From Micromonospora echinaurantiaca (GTDB lineage Bacteria > Actinomycetota > Actinomycetes > Mycobacteriales > Micromonosporaceae): 64,000 nt of DNA. The notes below the pieces were generated by a model that was not told where the DNA came from, did no database searches, and saw only the letters and a list, made by a program, of their open reading frames with translations. The stretch covers positions 6,963,501 to 7,027,500 of the forward strand of contig NZ_LT607750.1 of NCBI RefSeq assembly GCF_900090235.1, given 5' to 3'. Below are positions 42,241 through 51,059 of the stretch, one piece after another (within the stretch, counting starts at the first letter, position 1; each line of letters starts with the position of its first letter). The position numbers and the translations under genes are program-made.

Positions 42241-43137
42241 TCAGCGGGTGGTGACCGGGGTGGCCGGTGCGGAGGCGGCCGGTGCCGGGGTGGCCGGCGC
42301 GGGGACGGCCTCCGGCTGCCAGCCGGGCGAGCGGAGCAGCACCCCCGCCCGGTGCCGCCAGCCCGCCGCGGTACGCAGGTCGCGGGCGATCGAGACGTAC
42401 TCGTGGAAGGCCACCCGGAGCGGGTTGTGGGTCTCGATGTTCTTGGTCAGCCCGTAGACGCAGCGCTCCCGCTCCGGCGCGAAGGTGCCGAACAGCCGGT
42501 CCCAGACGATCAGGATGCCGCCGAAGTTGCGGTCCAGGTAGCCGCCCTGCGAGGCGTGGTGCACCCGGTGGTGTGACGGGGTGTTGAACACCGCCTCGTA
42601 CCAGCGGGGGAGCTTGTCGATCCGCTCGGTGTGGATCCAGAACTGGTAGAGCAGGTTGACCGAGCCGGCGAACGCCACGACCGCCGGATGCACCCCGAGC
42701 AGGATCATCGGGATGTAGAACACCCAGCCGGTGACGCTGGTCCACGGCTGGCGCAGCGCGGTGGAGAGGTTGAACCGCTGCGAGGAGTGGTGCACGACGT
42801 GGGTGGCCCAGAGGATCCGGATCACGTGGTGGCCCCGGTGCGACCAGTAGTAGCAGAAGTCCTGGGCGAGCACGATCAGTGGCCAGGTCCACCACAGCTC
42901 GGCGACCCGCAGCGGGGTGACCGCGTAGAGCAGCGCGTACGCGGCGGCGATCGGAATCTTCCAGAGCAGATCGGTGAAGACGCTGCCCAGCCCCATCGCC
43001 AGGCTCGTGGCGGTGTCGGCCGCCCCGTAGCCCACCTCGTCGTCGTCGCGGTGCAGCAGGTAGGAGACCCGTTCCAGCACGACGAGCAGCAGGAAGGCCG
43101 GGATCGACCAGGCGATGATGTCGGGGAAATCCTTCAT
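42241..43137 (-). CDS. Sterol desaturase/fatty acid hydroxylase-family membrane protein
   Basis: A 298-residue membrane di-iron enzyme with the His boxes HRGHH, HVVHHSS, HHRVHHASQ and HNPLRVAFHE. Four hydrophobic segments are present. The C-terminal 30 residues are an Ala/Pro/Thr-rich tail. Family members hydroxylate or desaturate sterols, carotenoids or lipid chains; no sterol pathway is visible here, so a lipid or carotenoid substrate is likely. Confidence 0.88.
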   Translation of the reverse strand: MKDFPDIIAWSIPAFLLLVVLERVSYLLHRDDDEVGYGAADTATSLAMGLGSVFTDLLWKIPIAAAYALLYAVTPLRVAELWWTWPLIVLAQDFCYYWSHRGHHVIRILWATHVVHHSSQRFNLSTALRQPWTSVTGWVFYIPMILLGVHPAVVAFAGSVNLLYQFWIHTERIDKLPRWYEAVFNTPSHHRVHHASQGGYLDRNFGGILIVWDRLFGTFAPERERCVYGLTKNIETHNPLRVAFHEYVSIARDLRTAAGWRHRAGVLLRSPGWQPEAVPAPATPAPAASAPATPVTTR

Positions 43138-43285
43138 GGTGCCGCCTCCCGCTGCGGTGCCGCCGGTGCGCCGGGCGCCGGCCGGGTGTGACGACGCCCA
43201 CCTACCGACCGGTAACCAGCACCATAGGCAGCCGCCCCGGCCGGAGGCAATGGGTGTGTCGGGGGATTGGCCTACCGTTTACGCC

Positions 43286-43876
43286 GTGAGTGACCTGGTG
43301 ATCGGCGCCGACGGGCTGCCGCGCTGCGCCTGGGGGTCGAGCACCCCCGACTACGCCGTCTACCACGACACCGAGTGGGGTCGGCCGCTGCACGGCGACG
43401 ACGCGCTCTACGAGCGGATGACGCTGGAGGCGTTCCAGTCCGGCCTGTCCTGGCTGACCATCCTGCGCAAGCGGGCCAACTTCCGGCTCGCCTTCGACGA
43501 CTTCCACATCTCCACCGTGGCCGGCTACGGCGAGGCCGAGGTGAACCGGCTGCTGGCCGACGCCGGCATCGTGCGCAACCGGGCCAAGATCGAGGCGGCG
43601 ATCGCCAACGCGCGGGCCGCGCTGGACCTGCCCGACGGGCTCTCCAAGCTGCTCTGGTCGTACGCGCCGCCGCCCCGGGCCAGCCGGCCCACGTCGTTCG
43701 CGCAGGTGCCGGCCTTGACCGCCGAGTCCACCGCGATGGCCAAGGCGCTCAAGAAGCGCGGTTTCCGGTTCGTCGGCCCGACCACGGCGTACGCGCTGAT
43801 GCAGGCCACCGGCATGGTCGACGACCACCTGGCGGGCTGCCACGTCGTGACGCCCGGCGGCGGCGTGATGGGATGA
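43286..43876 (+). CDS. tag: DNA-3-methyladenine glycosylase I
   Basis: A 196-residue Tag enzyme that excises 3-methyladenine. The N-terminal CAWGSSTPDYAVYHDTEWG, FQSGLSWLTILRKRANFRLA and the C-terminal HLAGCHV supply the Cys/His zinc ligands and the recognition pocket. In Mycobacterium the tagA gene likewise follows the DivIVA-like gene. The GTG at 43286 is chosen, since the family starts there. Confidence 0.93.
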   Translation: MSDLVIGADGLPRCAWGSSTPDYAVYHDTEWGRPLHGDDALYERMTLEAFQSGLSWLTILRKRANFRLAFDDFHISTVAGYGEAEVNRLLADAGIVRNRAKIEAAIANARAALDLPDGLSKLLWSYAPPPRASRPTSFAQVPALTAESTAMAKALKKRGFRFVGPTTAYALMQATGMVDDHLAGCHVVTPGGGVMG

Positions 43877-43880
43877 GGGC

Positions 43881-44504
43881 ATGACGACCGACACCGCGTA
43901 CCGGGTGAACGGGGTGGGCCGCGCCGACGGCACCGGCGTCTGGGCGGTGCTGCTGCCGGCCGGGCGCTACGACGCCGAGCGGCTCGTCCACCACGACACG
44001 CTGGAGCTGACCGGCCTCGACGGCACCGCCCGCCCCCGCCCCGGCGACCAGGTGGCGGTGCTGGCCGACGAGCCGCCGCGGCTGGTGGCGCTGGGCCGGG
44101 TCGTCGCGCCCACCGGCGAGGCGCCGGAGGACCCGGACGATCCGCTGTCCGAGCGGGGTCCCGCCGAGCTGGTGGTGGCGTACACCCGGCGCGCCTTCGA
44201 CGAGCCGGTGCCGGCCGACGCGGTCACCCTCGACCGGCCGGTGAGCCCGCTGGACCCGGCCGTCTTCCGGCGGCTGGTCGACCGGCTCGGCCCGCCGAAG
44301 GAGCGGCGCTCCTGGCTGGTCAGCCTCGACCTGCCGATCGAGGCCGAGTCACCGGCCGAGGCGGTCCGGCTGTTCTGGGCGTACGTGCAGGAGCTGGGCC
44401 CGCGCGAGCTGCCGGCCTTCGTCTCGCCGTCCGGCGACGAACTGGCGATGCAGGCGTTCGTGCTCGGCGAGGAGGCCAACCAGGACCCGGAGGAGGACGA
44501 CTGA
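43881..44504 (+). CDS. Conserved hypothetical protein
   Basis: A 207-residue acidic protein, four bases after tag and probably co-transcribed. The N-terminal half has beta-rich sequence (VWAVLLPAGRYDAERLVHHD, RPRPGDQVAVLADEPPRLVA) and the C-terminal half is helical, with ERRSWLVSLDLPIEAESPAE. It ends in an Asp/Glu tail. I recognise no family. Confidence 0.8.
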   Translation: MTTDTAYRVNGVGRADGTGVWAVLLPAGRYDAERLVHHDTLELTGLDGTARPRPGDQVAVLADEPPRLVALGRVVAPTGEAPEDPDDPLSERGPAELVVAYTRRAFDEPVPADAVTLDRPVSPLDPAVFRRLVDRLGPPKERRSWLVSLDLPIEAESPAEAVRLFWAYVQELGPRELPAFVSPSGDELAMQAFVLGEEANQDPEEDD

Positions 44505-44522
44505 CCCGACCGGGTCGGGTCA
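44502..44522. terminator. Palindrome spanning both stop codons
   Basis: A 9-bp perfect stem (44502-44510 with 44514-44522, loop CGG) starts at the stop of the + strand gene and ends at the stop of the convergent enoyl-CoA hydratase gene. It is a compact, probably bidirectional terminator. Confidence 0.5.
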
Positions 44523-45311
44523 GCGCCCCTCGAACGCCGGCTTCTGCTTTTTGACGAAGGCGAAGGTGGCCGCGCGGTGGTCGTCGGTGGCCCCGCAGAT
44601 CGACTGGGCCTGCGCCTCGGCGGCCAGCGCGTCGGCGAGGGTGCCCGCGTCGGCGATGGAGAGCTGCCGCTTGATCGCCCCGTACGCGACGGTCGGGCCG
44701 GCGGCGAGCCGGGCGGCCAGCTCCTGCGCGGCCGGCAGCACCTGCTCGTCGTCCTCGACCATCCGGTTGAGCAGCCCGAGCCGGCAGGCCTCCTCGGCGC
44801 GGACCGGTTCGGCCAGCATCAGCAACTCCACCGCCTTGGCGTGGCCGACCAGCCGGGGCAGCGTCCAGGACGCGCCGGTGTCGGCGGCGAGCCCCACCTT
44901 GGCGAAGGCCATCAGGAAGCTGGTCGACGGTCCACCGATCCGGATGTCGGCCAGGAAGGCGATCGAGGCGCCCGCCCCGGCGGCCATCCCGCGTACCGCG
45001 GCGACCACCGGCTTCGGCAGGTTGGCCAGCCGGGCGGCGATCGGGTTGTAGTGCGCCCGGACGGTGTCCAGCGCGTCGCCGCCGCCGGACTCCAGCGTCT
45101 GGACGTGCTCGCGCAGGTCCTGGCCGGCGCTGAACGACCCGCCCGCGCCGGCCAGCACCACCGCCCGGCAGGACCGGTCGGTCTCCAGCTCGGCCAGGGT
45201 GTCCCGGAGGGCCTCCTTGAGCGCCACGTCGAGCGCGTTCATCGCGGTCGGGCGGTTCAGGGTGAGGGTCACGACGGCGTCGGTGCGGTCGACCAGCAGC
45301 GGCTCGGTCAC
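44520..45311 (-). CDS. Enoyl-CoA hydratase/isomerase family protein
   Basis: A 263-residue crotonase. Oxyanion-hole segments are AGAGGSFSAGQDL and AVRGMAAGAGASIAFLADI; FAKVGLAADTGASWTLPRLV follows, as in PaaG-type isomerases. Together with the PaaX-like gene four bases upstream, this suggests a role in phenylacetate-type or fatty acyl-CoA metabolism, but the rest of a paa cluster is absent. Confidence 0.88.
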   Translation of the reverse strand: MTEPLLVDRTDAVVTLTLNRPTAMNALDVALKEALRDTLAELETDRSCRAVVLAGAGGSFSAGQDLREHVQTLESGGGDALDTVRAHYNPIAARLANLPKPVVAAVRGMAAGAGASIAFLADIRIGGPSTSFLMAFAKVGLAADTGASWTLPRLVGHAKAVELLMLAEPVRAEEACRLGLLNRMVEDDEQVLPAAQELAARLAAGPTVAYGAIKRQLSIADAGTLADALAAEAQAQSICGATDDHRAATFAFVKKQKPAFEGR

Positions 45312-45315
45312 GTCT

Positions 45316-46134
45316 CTAACGACCCTTCTGTCGGACGATGCGGTTGCCGGCGTCGAGGCACTGCTCGACGTACCGGTCGGCGGCCGGCCGGAGCCGGGCG
45401 GCGTGCCGGTCGAAGAAGCTGGCCGCGGCAGTGCCGGGCCAGCGTTCGGGCAGCAGCGCCGGGGGCAGTTGCGGATCCCGGAACAGGAAGGTACGCCACG
45501 CGTGCACCAGCCGGAACCGGGCGGCGTACGCCTCCTCGTCGCCGCTGCGCACGGTCACCCCGGCCAGCAGCGGGCGCTGCTCGGCGACGAACTGCTCGTA
45601 GGCCCGGCCGATCTCGGCCAGGTCCCAGGCCCGGCGCACCACGCCCATCGCGCCCGGGGTGCCCGAGGCGTGCGCGGCGGTGAACCGCTCGAACCGGACG
45701 CCGGCCTCGGCGAGCAGCAGGTCGACGTCCTCGGCCGGGCGGGTGGCCACCCAGGTCTGCTCGTCGAGCGTGCCGTAGCCGAGGAAGCGGAGGTTGGCGG
45801 CGAGCCGCTGTCGTTCCCGGCGGCCGGCGGGCGCCTCCAGCACGAGCAGGTCGAACCGGCCGTCCCAGCTGACCCGGCCGGTGCGGTAGATCCGGGCCGC
45901 CGCCTCGTCGAGCCGGCGGGCGGCTTTCGGTGTGATCGAATATCCCGGCCCGGAGGTGAGCCGGCACGGGTCGAGCCACCCCTGACGCACCATCCGGGAC
46001 ACCGCCGTACGCACGGCGGGCGGGGCGATCCCGAGCGGTGCCAGCAGCTTGACCAGGGCGGCGACCGGCGCGCGGCCACCCCGCGGTCGGAGGTGGTCGC
46101 CGTACAGGTCGAAGAGTGCCGACCGTGCCTGCAT
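45316..46134 (-). CDS. PaaX-family transcriptional regulator
   Basis: A 272-residue GntR-like regulator: an N-terminal winged helix (GDHLRPRGGRAPVAALVKLL, VRTAVSRMVRQGWL), a central domain and a C-terminal PaaX domain (FRLVHAWRTFLFRDPQLPPA, LLPERWPG). PaaX represses phenylacetyl-CoA degradation genes and responds to phenylacetyl-CoA; the co-directional crotonase is the likely target. The region upstream (46135-46200) is unusually AT-rich for this genome and probably carries its promoter. Confidence 0.88.
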   Translation of the reverse strand: MQARSALFDLYGDHLRPRGGRAPVAALVKLLAPLGIAPPAVRTAVSRMVRQGWLDPCRLTSGPGYSITPKAARRLDEAAARIYRTGRVSWDGRFDLLVLEAPAGRRERQRLAANLRFLGYGTLDEQTWVATRPAEDVDLLLAEAGVRFERFTAAHASGTPGAMGVVRRAWDLAEIGRAYEQFVAEQRPLLAGVTVRSGDEEAYAARFRLVHAWRTFLFRDPQLPPALLPERWPGTAAASFFDRHAARLRPAADRYVEQCLDAGNRIVRQKGR

Positions 46135-46324
46135 GACCGCACATTGTGACAGGCCTTCTCAAGATAAGCTAGATGCTGTTACATCAATGCTGCTTCGGTT
46201 TGGGTCCGGCGGTGTTCATCAGGGAAAATCGTCAGTCGACACCCCCGCGTAGGTTGCGGGTGGTCGTGACGAAGTGGCTGTGGGGCAACCCACCGACCCT
46301 GGTGTAGGTCTGAGGGGAGACAAC

Positions 46325-46492
46325 ATGGCGGCGATGAAGCCGCGGACGGGCGACGGTCCGCTGGAAGTCACCAAGGAGGGCCGGGGCATCGTCATGCGGG
46401 TCCCGCTGGAGGGCGGTGGCCGGCTCGTCGTCGAGATGACTCCCGACGAGGCCAACGCGCTCGGTGACGCGCTGAAGGCGGCCGCCGGCTGA
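46325..46492 (+). CDS. DUF3117 small protein
   Basis: A 55-residue actinobacterial protein: AAMKPRTGDGPLEVTKEGRG, IVMRVPLEGGGRLVVEMTPD, then EANALGDALK. It is the counterpart of Mtb Rv1211, which also lies near tagA. Function unknown. The ATG has a strong GAGGGGAGA site. A 14-bp hairpin follows. Confidence 0.93.
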   Translation: MAAMKPRTGDGPLEVTKEGRGIVMRVPLEGGGRLVVEMTPDEANALGDALKAAAG

Positions 46493-46539
46493 GCGAGGAG
46501 CGGTCTGGGCGGCGCCCGCCGCCCCGACGGTTCGTCGTA

Positions 46540-46572
46540 CCCTGAGCCACCGGCCCCGCCGGTGGCTCAGGG
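46540..46572 (+). terminator. Terminator after DUF3117
   Basis: A perfect 14-bp stem (46540-46553 with 46559-46572), loop CCCCG, 47 bases past the stop. Confidence 0.7.
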
Positions 46573-46640
46573 CTTCACCGGCGCGGAGCGCCGTGGGTCA
46601 TCCCCGCTCCGCGATCACTTTCCTGGAGGTACGGTCCCGC

Positions 46641-48116
46641 GTGCTCGCCATCCGTCTGGTCGCCGAGCCCGACCGGCTCGACACCCTCGTCCTGCCCCTT
46701 CGTCCGGCTGGGGAGGGGGCGGGCGGCGACGCTCCGGCCGTGCCCGCGCCGACCGCGGTGGCGCTGCCCGACGGCGTCGTCGACGAGGCCGTCGCGCTGG
46801 CCCCGGCCGCCCGGCTCACCGGCCGGGCCGGTGAGCTGCGGACCCAGTTCCGTCCGGGGCGGACCCCGGGCCTGCTGGTCCTGGTCGGCACGGGGGACGG
46901 CGACGAGGCGAGCTGGCGGCGTGCCGGCGCGGCGCTGGTCCGTGCCGTCGCCGATGAGACGCACATCACGATCTCGGTGCCGGCGGACGCGTCCCCGGCC
47001 GCCGTCCGGGGGCTCTACGAGGGGCTGCTGCTCGCGTCGTACCGGTTCCGGCTGACCGACGCCGGCGACGCGCCCGCGCTCACCGGGGTCGACCTGCTGG
47101 TGGCCGACCCGGAGCCCTACCTGGCCGTGGTCGAGACGGCCCGCACCACCGCCCGGCTGACCCGCTGGGCCCGCGACCTGACGAACATGCCCTCCTCGGT
47201 GAAGAACCCCGAGTGGTTCGCCGAGCAGGTGGCCGACCGGGTCACCGGAGTGCCGGACCTGCACCTGCGGGTACGCGAGCCGGCCGAGCTGGCCGCCGAG
47301 GGCTTCGGCGGCATCCTGACCGTGGGTGGCGGCTCGGCGCACGGCCCGCGCCTGGTCGAGCTGGACTGGCGGCCGGCCGAAGCCCGCACCCACGTGGTGC
47401 TGGTCGGCAAGGGCATCACCTTCGACACCGGCGGCATCTCGATCAAGCCGGTGCCGGCGATGAAGCTGATGCGCAAGGACATGGCCGGGGCGGCCGCGGT
47501 GGTGGCGGCCACCGTCGGCGCCGCCGCGCTGCGGCTGCCGGTACGCGTCACCGCGCTCGCCCCGCTGGCCGAGAACATGGTCAGCGGCTCGGCGTTCCGC
47601 CCGGGCGACGTCGTCCGCCACTACGGCGGGACCACCAGCGAGACCACCAACTCCGACGCCGAGGGCCGGCTGGTGCTCGCCGACGCGCTCGCCTACGCCG
47701 TCCAGGAGCTGCGGCCGGACCTGCTCGTCGACCTGGCCACGCTGACCGGCGCCAACGCGGTGGCGCTGGGCAAGCGCACCGGCGCGCTCTACAGCGAGAA
47801 CGACGAGCTGGCCGCCGCCGTACTGGCCGCGGTGGCCGAGGCCGGCGAGGCGGCCTGGCGGATGCCGCTGCCCACCGACTACGTCGAGTATCTCGGCAGC
47901 GAGCTGGCCGACCTGTACAGCGCGCCGACCCAGGGCGCGGGCTCGGTGGTCGCCGCGCTCTACCTGCGCGAGTTCACCGGCGACCTGCGCGACCGCTGGC
48001 TGCACGTGGACATGTCCGCGCCGTCCTGGGCGGACGCCGACGACGCGGAACTGACCACGGGCGCGACCGGCTGGGGCGTACGCTCGCTGCTGCGCTGGCT
48101 GGCCACGCTCGGCTGA
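46641..48116 (+). CDS. pepA: Leucyl aminopeptidase (M17)
   Basis: A 491-residue M17 aminopeptidase. The metal and catalytic motifs are VLVGKGITFDTGGISIKP, MRKDMAGAAAVVAA and NSDAEGRLVLADAL (NTDAEGR in most). The hexameric enzyme releases N-terminal residues with two metal ions. The GTG at 46641 follows GGAGG; earlier in-frame codons lie within the preceding terminator region and are not used. Confidence 0.93.
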   Translation: MLAIRLVAEPDRLDTLVLPLRPAGEGAGGDAPAVPAPTAVALPDGVVDEAVALAPAARLTGRAGELRTQFRPGRTPGLLVLVGTGDGDEASWRRAGAALVRAVADETHITISVPADASPAAVRGLYEGLLLASYRFRLTDAGDAPALTGVDLLVADPEPYLAVVETARTTARLTRWARDLTNMPSSVKNPEWFAEQVADRVTGVPDLHLRVREPAELAAEGFGGILTVGGGSAHGPRLVELDWRPAEARTHVVLVGKGITFDTGGISIKPVPAMKLMRKDMAGAAAVVAATVGAAALRLPVRVTALAPLAENMVSGSAFRPGDVVRHYGGTTSETTNSDAEGRLVLADALAYAVQELRPDLLVDLATLTGANAVALGKRTGALYSENDELAAAVLAAVAEAGEAAWRMPLPTDYVEYLGSELADLYSAPTQGAGSVVAALYLREFTGDLRDRWLHVDMSAPSWADADDAELTTGATGWGVRSLLRWLATLG

Positions 48117-48158
48117 CCGACGGTGCCCGCCCCCGGCGGACGCGGTCGAGTGCCCCGG

Positions 48159-48809
48159 TCAGCACTTCACGGCGGCGAGCAGCCCGTGCCCGAGCGGCAG
48201 CAGCGCCGGGATCCAGTGCTCCGACTCCCGGATCGCCTTGATCGTCTCCCGGATGGTCACCGTCTCCACGTCGCGGGCGGCCGGGTCGCCGATCCGGCCG
48301 CCGGCCAGCGTGCCGTTGAGCGCGAGCACCCCGCCCGGGCGCAGCAGCCGCAGCGCGGCGTCCACGCAGGCGGCGAAACCGGTCGACTCGGCGTCCACGA
48401 AGACCAGGTCGTACGCGCCGTCGGCGAGCCGGGGCAGCACGTCCAGCGCGCGGCCGGTGATGATCCTGGTGCGGCCCGCCGGGAAACCGGCCTCGGTGAA
48501 GATCCGCCGGGCGATCCGCTGGTGCTCCACCTCGACGTCGATGGTGGTGAGGACGCCGTCGGCCCGCATGCCGCGCAGCAGCCACACCCCGCTGACGCCG
48601 GTGCCGGTGCCGATCTCCACCACCGCCCGGGCGTTGCCGGCGGCGGCGAGCAGCCGCAGCGCGGCGCCCGCGCCGGGGGTCACCGCGTCGAGACCGACCT
48701 CACGGGCGAGGCTGCGGGCGGTGCGCAGCACGAGATCCTCAGCGGCGTACGACTCGGCGAACTGCAGAGCCTGGGCCGTCGAACTGCCGGAACCGGCGAC
48801 CGTGGCGAT
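48159..48809 (-). CDS. O-methyltransferase (Rv1220c-like) with an irregular start
   Basis: A class I SAM-dependent O-methyltransferase: GAALRLLAAAGNARAVVEIG, TGTGVSGVWLLRGM, VLTTIDVEVEHQRIARRIF, YDLVFVDAESTGF and LRLLRPGGVLALNG. It matches Mtb Rv1220c. The protein-like sequence starts at IATVAGSGSSTAQALQFAES, whose first codon is ATC; a GTG 7 bases upstream with a perfect GGAGG is out of frame by one base (GTGTCCCATC). Either one C too many is present at 48811-48812 or an ATC start or a later GTG is used. Confidence 0.8.
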   Translation of the reverse strand: MATVAGSGSSTAQALQFAESYAAEDLVLRTARSLAREVGLDAVTPGAGAALRLLAAAGNARAVVEIGTGTGVSGVWLLRGMRADGVLTTIDVEVEHQRIARRIFTEAGFPAGRTRIITGRALDVLPRLADGAYDLVFVDAESTGFAACVDAALRLLRPGGVLALNGTLAGGRIGDPAARDVETVTIRETIKAIRESEHWIPALLPLGHGLLAAVKC

Positions 48810-49044
48810 GGGACACCTCCGGGCGGCGCGAATGGTGCGAGGGGCGGGTTGGCACTGTGAGCCTAGAGGCGGCCCCCAACGCTCGCAGCCGCGCGTCCCG
48901 CCGCGGACGATCACGGGCGGCAACCGCTGACTCCACCCGGGGCATCCGTGCAATCCTGGAGACGGGATCCCGCCGGTCGCGACCGGGCCGACCTGTCGCC
49001 GGGCCGTCGCGGGCGGGATCCGGGGACGGACTGGGAGGACCGAC

Positions 49045-50355
49045 GTGACCGACGGCTGGGACTGGCGCCAGCCCGGTGGGAGCCCGACGCCGGCGGGACC
49101 GCCGACGCCGGCGTACCCGCCGCCTGCGCCGACGGCTCCGCACGGCACCGGCACCACCTCACCCTGGTGGTCCGACGCGCTCACCGACCCGTGGCGCGAT
49201 CCGGCCGCCCCGGCCGCGGTGGTGGTCCCGGCCGCGCCCGGCCCCGGCACGGAGCCGGAACCCGTCACCGACCCGGACGCCCCGGGTCGCCTCTCACTGC
49301 GGCAACTGCTGCTCATCCCGCTGATCACCGCGCTGCTCGCCGGTGGCCTCGGTGGCGCGCTCGGCTACGCCTTCGCGGTGCGGGGCGGTGCCGGTGCCGG
49401 CACGGTCCTCGGCGCCGACCCGCAGGCACCGGGGTTGGCCCAGCGCAAGCCGGAGTCGCTGGCCGGCGTCGCCGAACGGGTGCTGCCCAGCGTGGTGACC
49501 GTGCGGGTGAGCAGCCTCGGCGGCACGAGCGAGGGCTCCGGCTTCATCGCCAGCGCGGACGGCCACGTGATCACCAACGACCACGTGGTCGCGGGCGGCA
49601 ACGGCAAGGCCTCGGTGGTCTTCAACGACGGCAGCTCGGCCGCGGCCACCCTCGTCGGGCAGGACCCGGAATCCGACATTGCGGTGATCAAGGTGGCCCG
49701 CACCGGGCTGCGGCCGGTGGAGTTCGGCGACTCCGACGCGCTCGCCGTGGGCGACCCGGTGCTGGCCATCGGCTCGCCGCTCTCGCTGGCCAACACGGTC
49801 ACCGCGGGCATCGTGAGCGCGCTCGACCGGACCATGCAGGCGGGTGAGCCGGGCGGCCCGGTGCGCTACTACGCGGCCATCCAGACCGACGCCGCGGTCA
49901 ACCACGGCAACTCGGGCGGTCCGCTGGTGGACGGCGCCGGCCGGGTGATCGGGGTGAACTCGACCATCAAGTCGCTGGTCGCCGACGGGCAGGAGGCGGG
50001 CAACATCGGTCTCGCCTTCGCCATCCCGATCAACCAGGCCAAGCGGATCACCCAGGACATCATCGGCACCGGCAAGGCCCGGCGCACCGTGATCGGCGCT
50101 CAGGTCGGCGGCCCCGGCGCGGCCAGCGGCAACGGCGTACGGCTGGTGACGGTGGAGCCGTCCGGGCCGGCGGCCGACGCCGGGCTCAAGGCCGGCGACG
50201 TGATCCTGAAGTTGAACGGGCGCCCGATGACCGAACCGACCGATCTGATCGCCCTGGTCCGAAAGTTCGCCCCGGGCTCGGTGGTGACCGTGGAGTACCG
50301 CCGCGGCTCGGACCGGCTGAACGCGTCGGTGACGCTCGCCGCAGACGCGAAGTAG
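49045..50355 (+). CDS. HtrA-like trypsin-type serine protease with PDZ domain
   Basis: A 436-residue membrane-anchored DegP/HtrA protease. A Pro-rich cytoplasmic part, one TM helix (about 85-112; LLLIPLITALLAGGLGGALG) and a trypsin-like domain with His180 (TNDHV), Asp211 (SDIAV) and Ser290 (GNSGGP), then a PDZ domain (VEPSGPAADAGLKAGDVILK). It lies upstream of tatB as in Mtb (htrA Rv1223). It handles misfolded exported proteins outside the membrane. Confidence 0.93.
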   Translation: MTDGWDWRQPGGSPTPAGPPTPAYPPPAPTAPHGTGTTSPWWSDALTDPWRDPAAPAAVVVPAAPGPGTEPEPVTDPDAPGRLSLRQLLLIPLITALLAGGLGGALGYAFAVRGGAGAGTVLGADPQAPGLAQRKPESLAGVAERVLPSVVTVRVSSLGGTSEGSGFIASADGHVITNDHVVAGGNGKASVVFNDGSSAAATLVGQDPESDIAVIKVARTGLRPVEFGDSDALAVGDPVLAIGSPLSLANTVTAGIVSALDRTMQAGEPGGPVRYYAAIQTDAAVNHGNSGGPLVDGAGRVIGVNSTIKSLVADGQEAGNIGLAFAIPINQAKRITQDIIGTGKARRTVIGAQVGGPGAASGNGVRLVTVEPSGPAADAGLKAGDVILKLNGRPMTEPTDLIALVRKFAPGSVVTVEYRRGSDRLNASVTLAADAK

Positions 50356-50428
50356 CGGGCGGTCACCCCCTCCCGGTCCGGCGCCCGACGTGCGTAGTCT
50401 TGCTGCTGACGCCGAGAGGGGGCCCGCA

Positions 50429-50851
50429 GTGCTCGACAACCTGAACATGTGGGAGATCGGTGGGCTGCTGCTCCTGGCGCTGCTGATCTTCGGCGACCGG
50501 CTGCCCGCGGTGATCAACGACGGCCTGCGGATGGTGCGCAACCTGCGCAACATGGCCCGCAACGCCACCACTGACCTGAGCAAGGAGCTGGGCACCGACA
50601 TCCAGCTGGAGGATCTGCACCCCAAGGCGTTCATCCGCAAGCACCTGCTCAGCGAGGAGGACGAGCAGGCGATCCGGAAGCCGCTGCAGGGCGTCTACGA
50701 CAATCTGCGGGCCGACGTCACCGGCGTGCACAACGAGCTGAAGGACGTCGCCAACGCCGCCGACCCCCGGTCGAACGGGGGCCGGCCGGCCACCGCCACC
50801 GGCGGCGCCCCGGCGCCCGCCCCGCGGGTCAGCTACGACGACGCCACCTGA
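50429..50851 (+). CDS. tatB: Sec-independent protein translocase subunit TatB
   Basis: A 140-residue protein with a single N-terminal helix (MWEIGGLLLLALLIFGDRLP), a hinge and an amphipathic helix (INDGLRMVRNLRNMARNA), then a charged region. TatB forms the receptor of the twin-arginine translocase with TatC, which is not in this window. The position after htrA matches Mtb (Rv1224). The GTG follows GAGAGGGGG. Confidence 0.85.
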   Translation: MLDNLNMWEIGGLLLLALLIFGDRLPAVINDGLRMVRNLRNMARNATTDLSKELGTDIQLEDLHPKAFIRKHLLSEEDEQAIRKPLQGVYDNLRADVTGVHNELKDVANAADPRSNGGRPATATGGAPAPAPRVSYDDAT

Positions 50852-50931
50852 GCCCGGGCACCCCTCGCACCGCCGTCCTCACCGCGCGCCACCAGCCCGA
50901 TGGCCGATGCCGGCCATCCCTGCTGCCTGCT

Positions 50932-51036
50932 GTGACGCCGCCGGGTGTGCCGCTTGCGGTGACTCCGCCCATGCCATTGACGGGCGTACTGCCTGCTGTG
51001 GCTCCGCCCATGCCACCGTTGGGCGTGCCGCCCTGG
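50932..51036. repeat. Imperfect direct repeats, 27-39 bp
   Basis: Three units (50932-50958, 50959-50997, 50998-51036) share GTGACTCCGCCCATGCCA-like starts and GGGCGT-like ends. Read on the minus strand they would code for a Gly/Met/Thr-rich repeat, but there is no convincing gene. Confidence 0.55.
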
Positions 51037-51059
51037 AGGGCCACTCTGCTCTGCAGACC

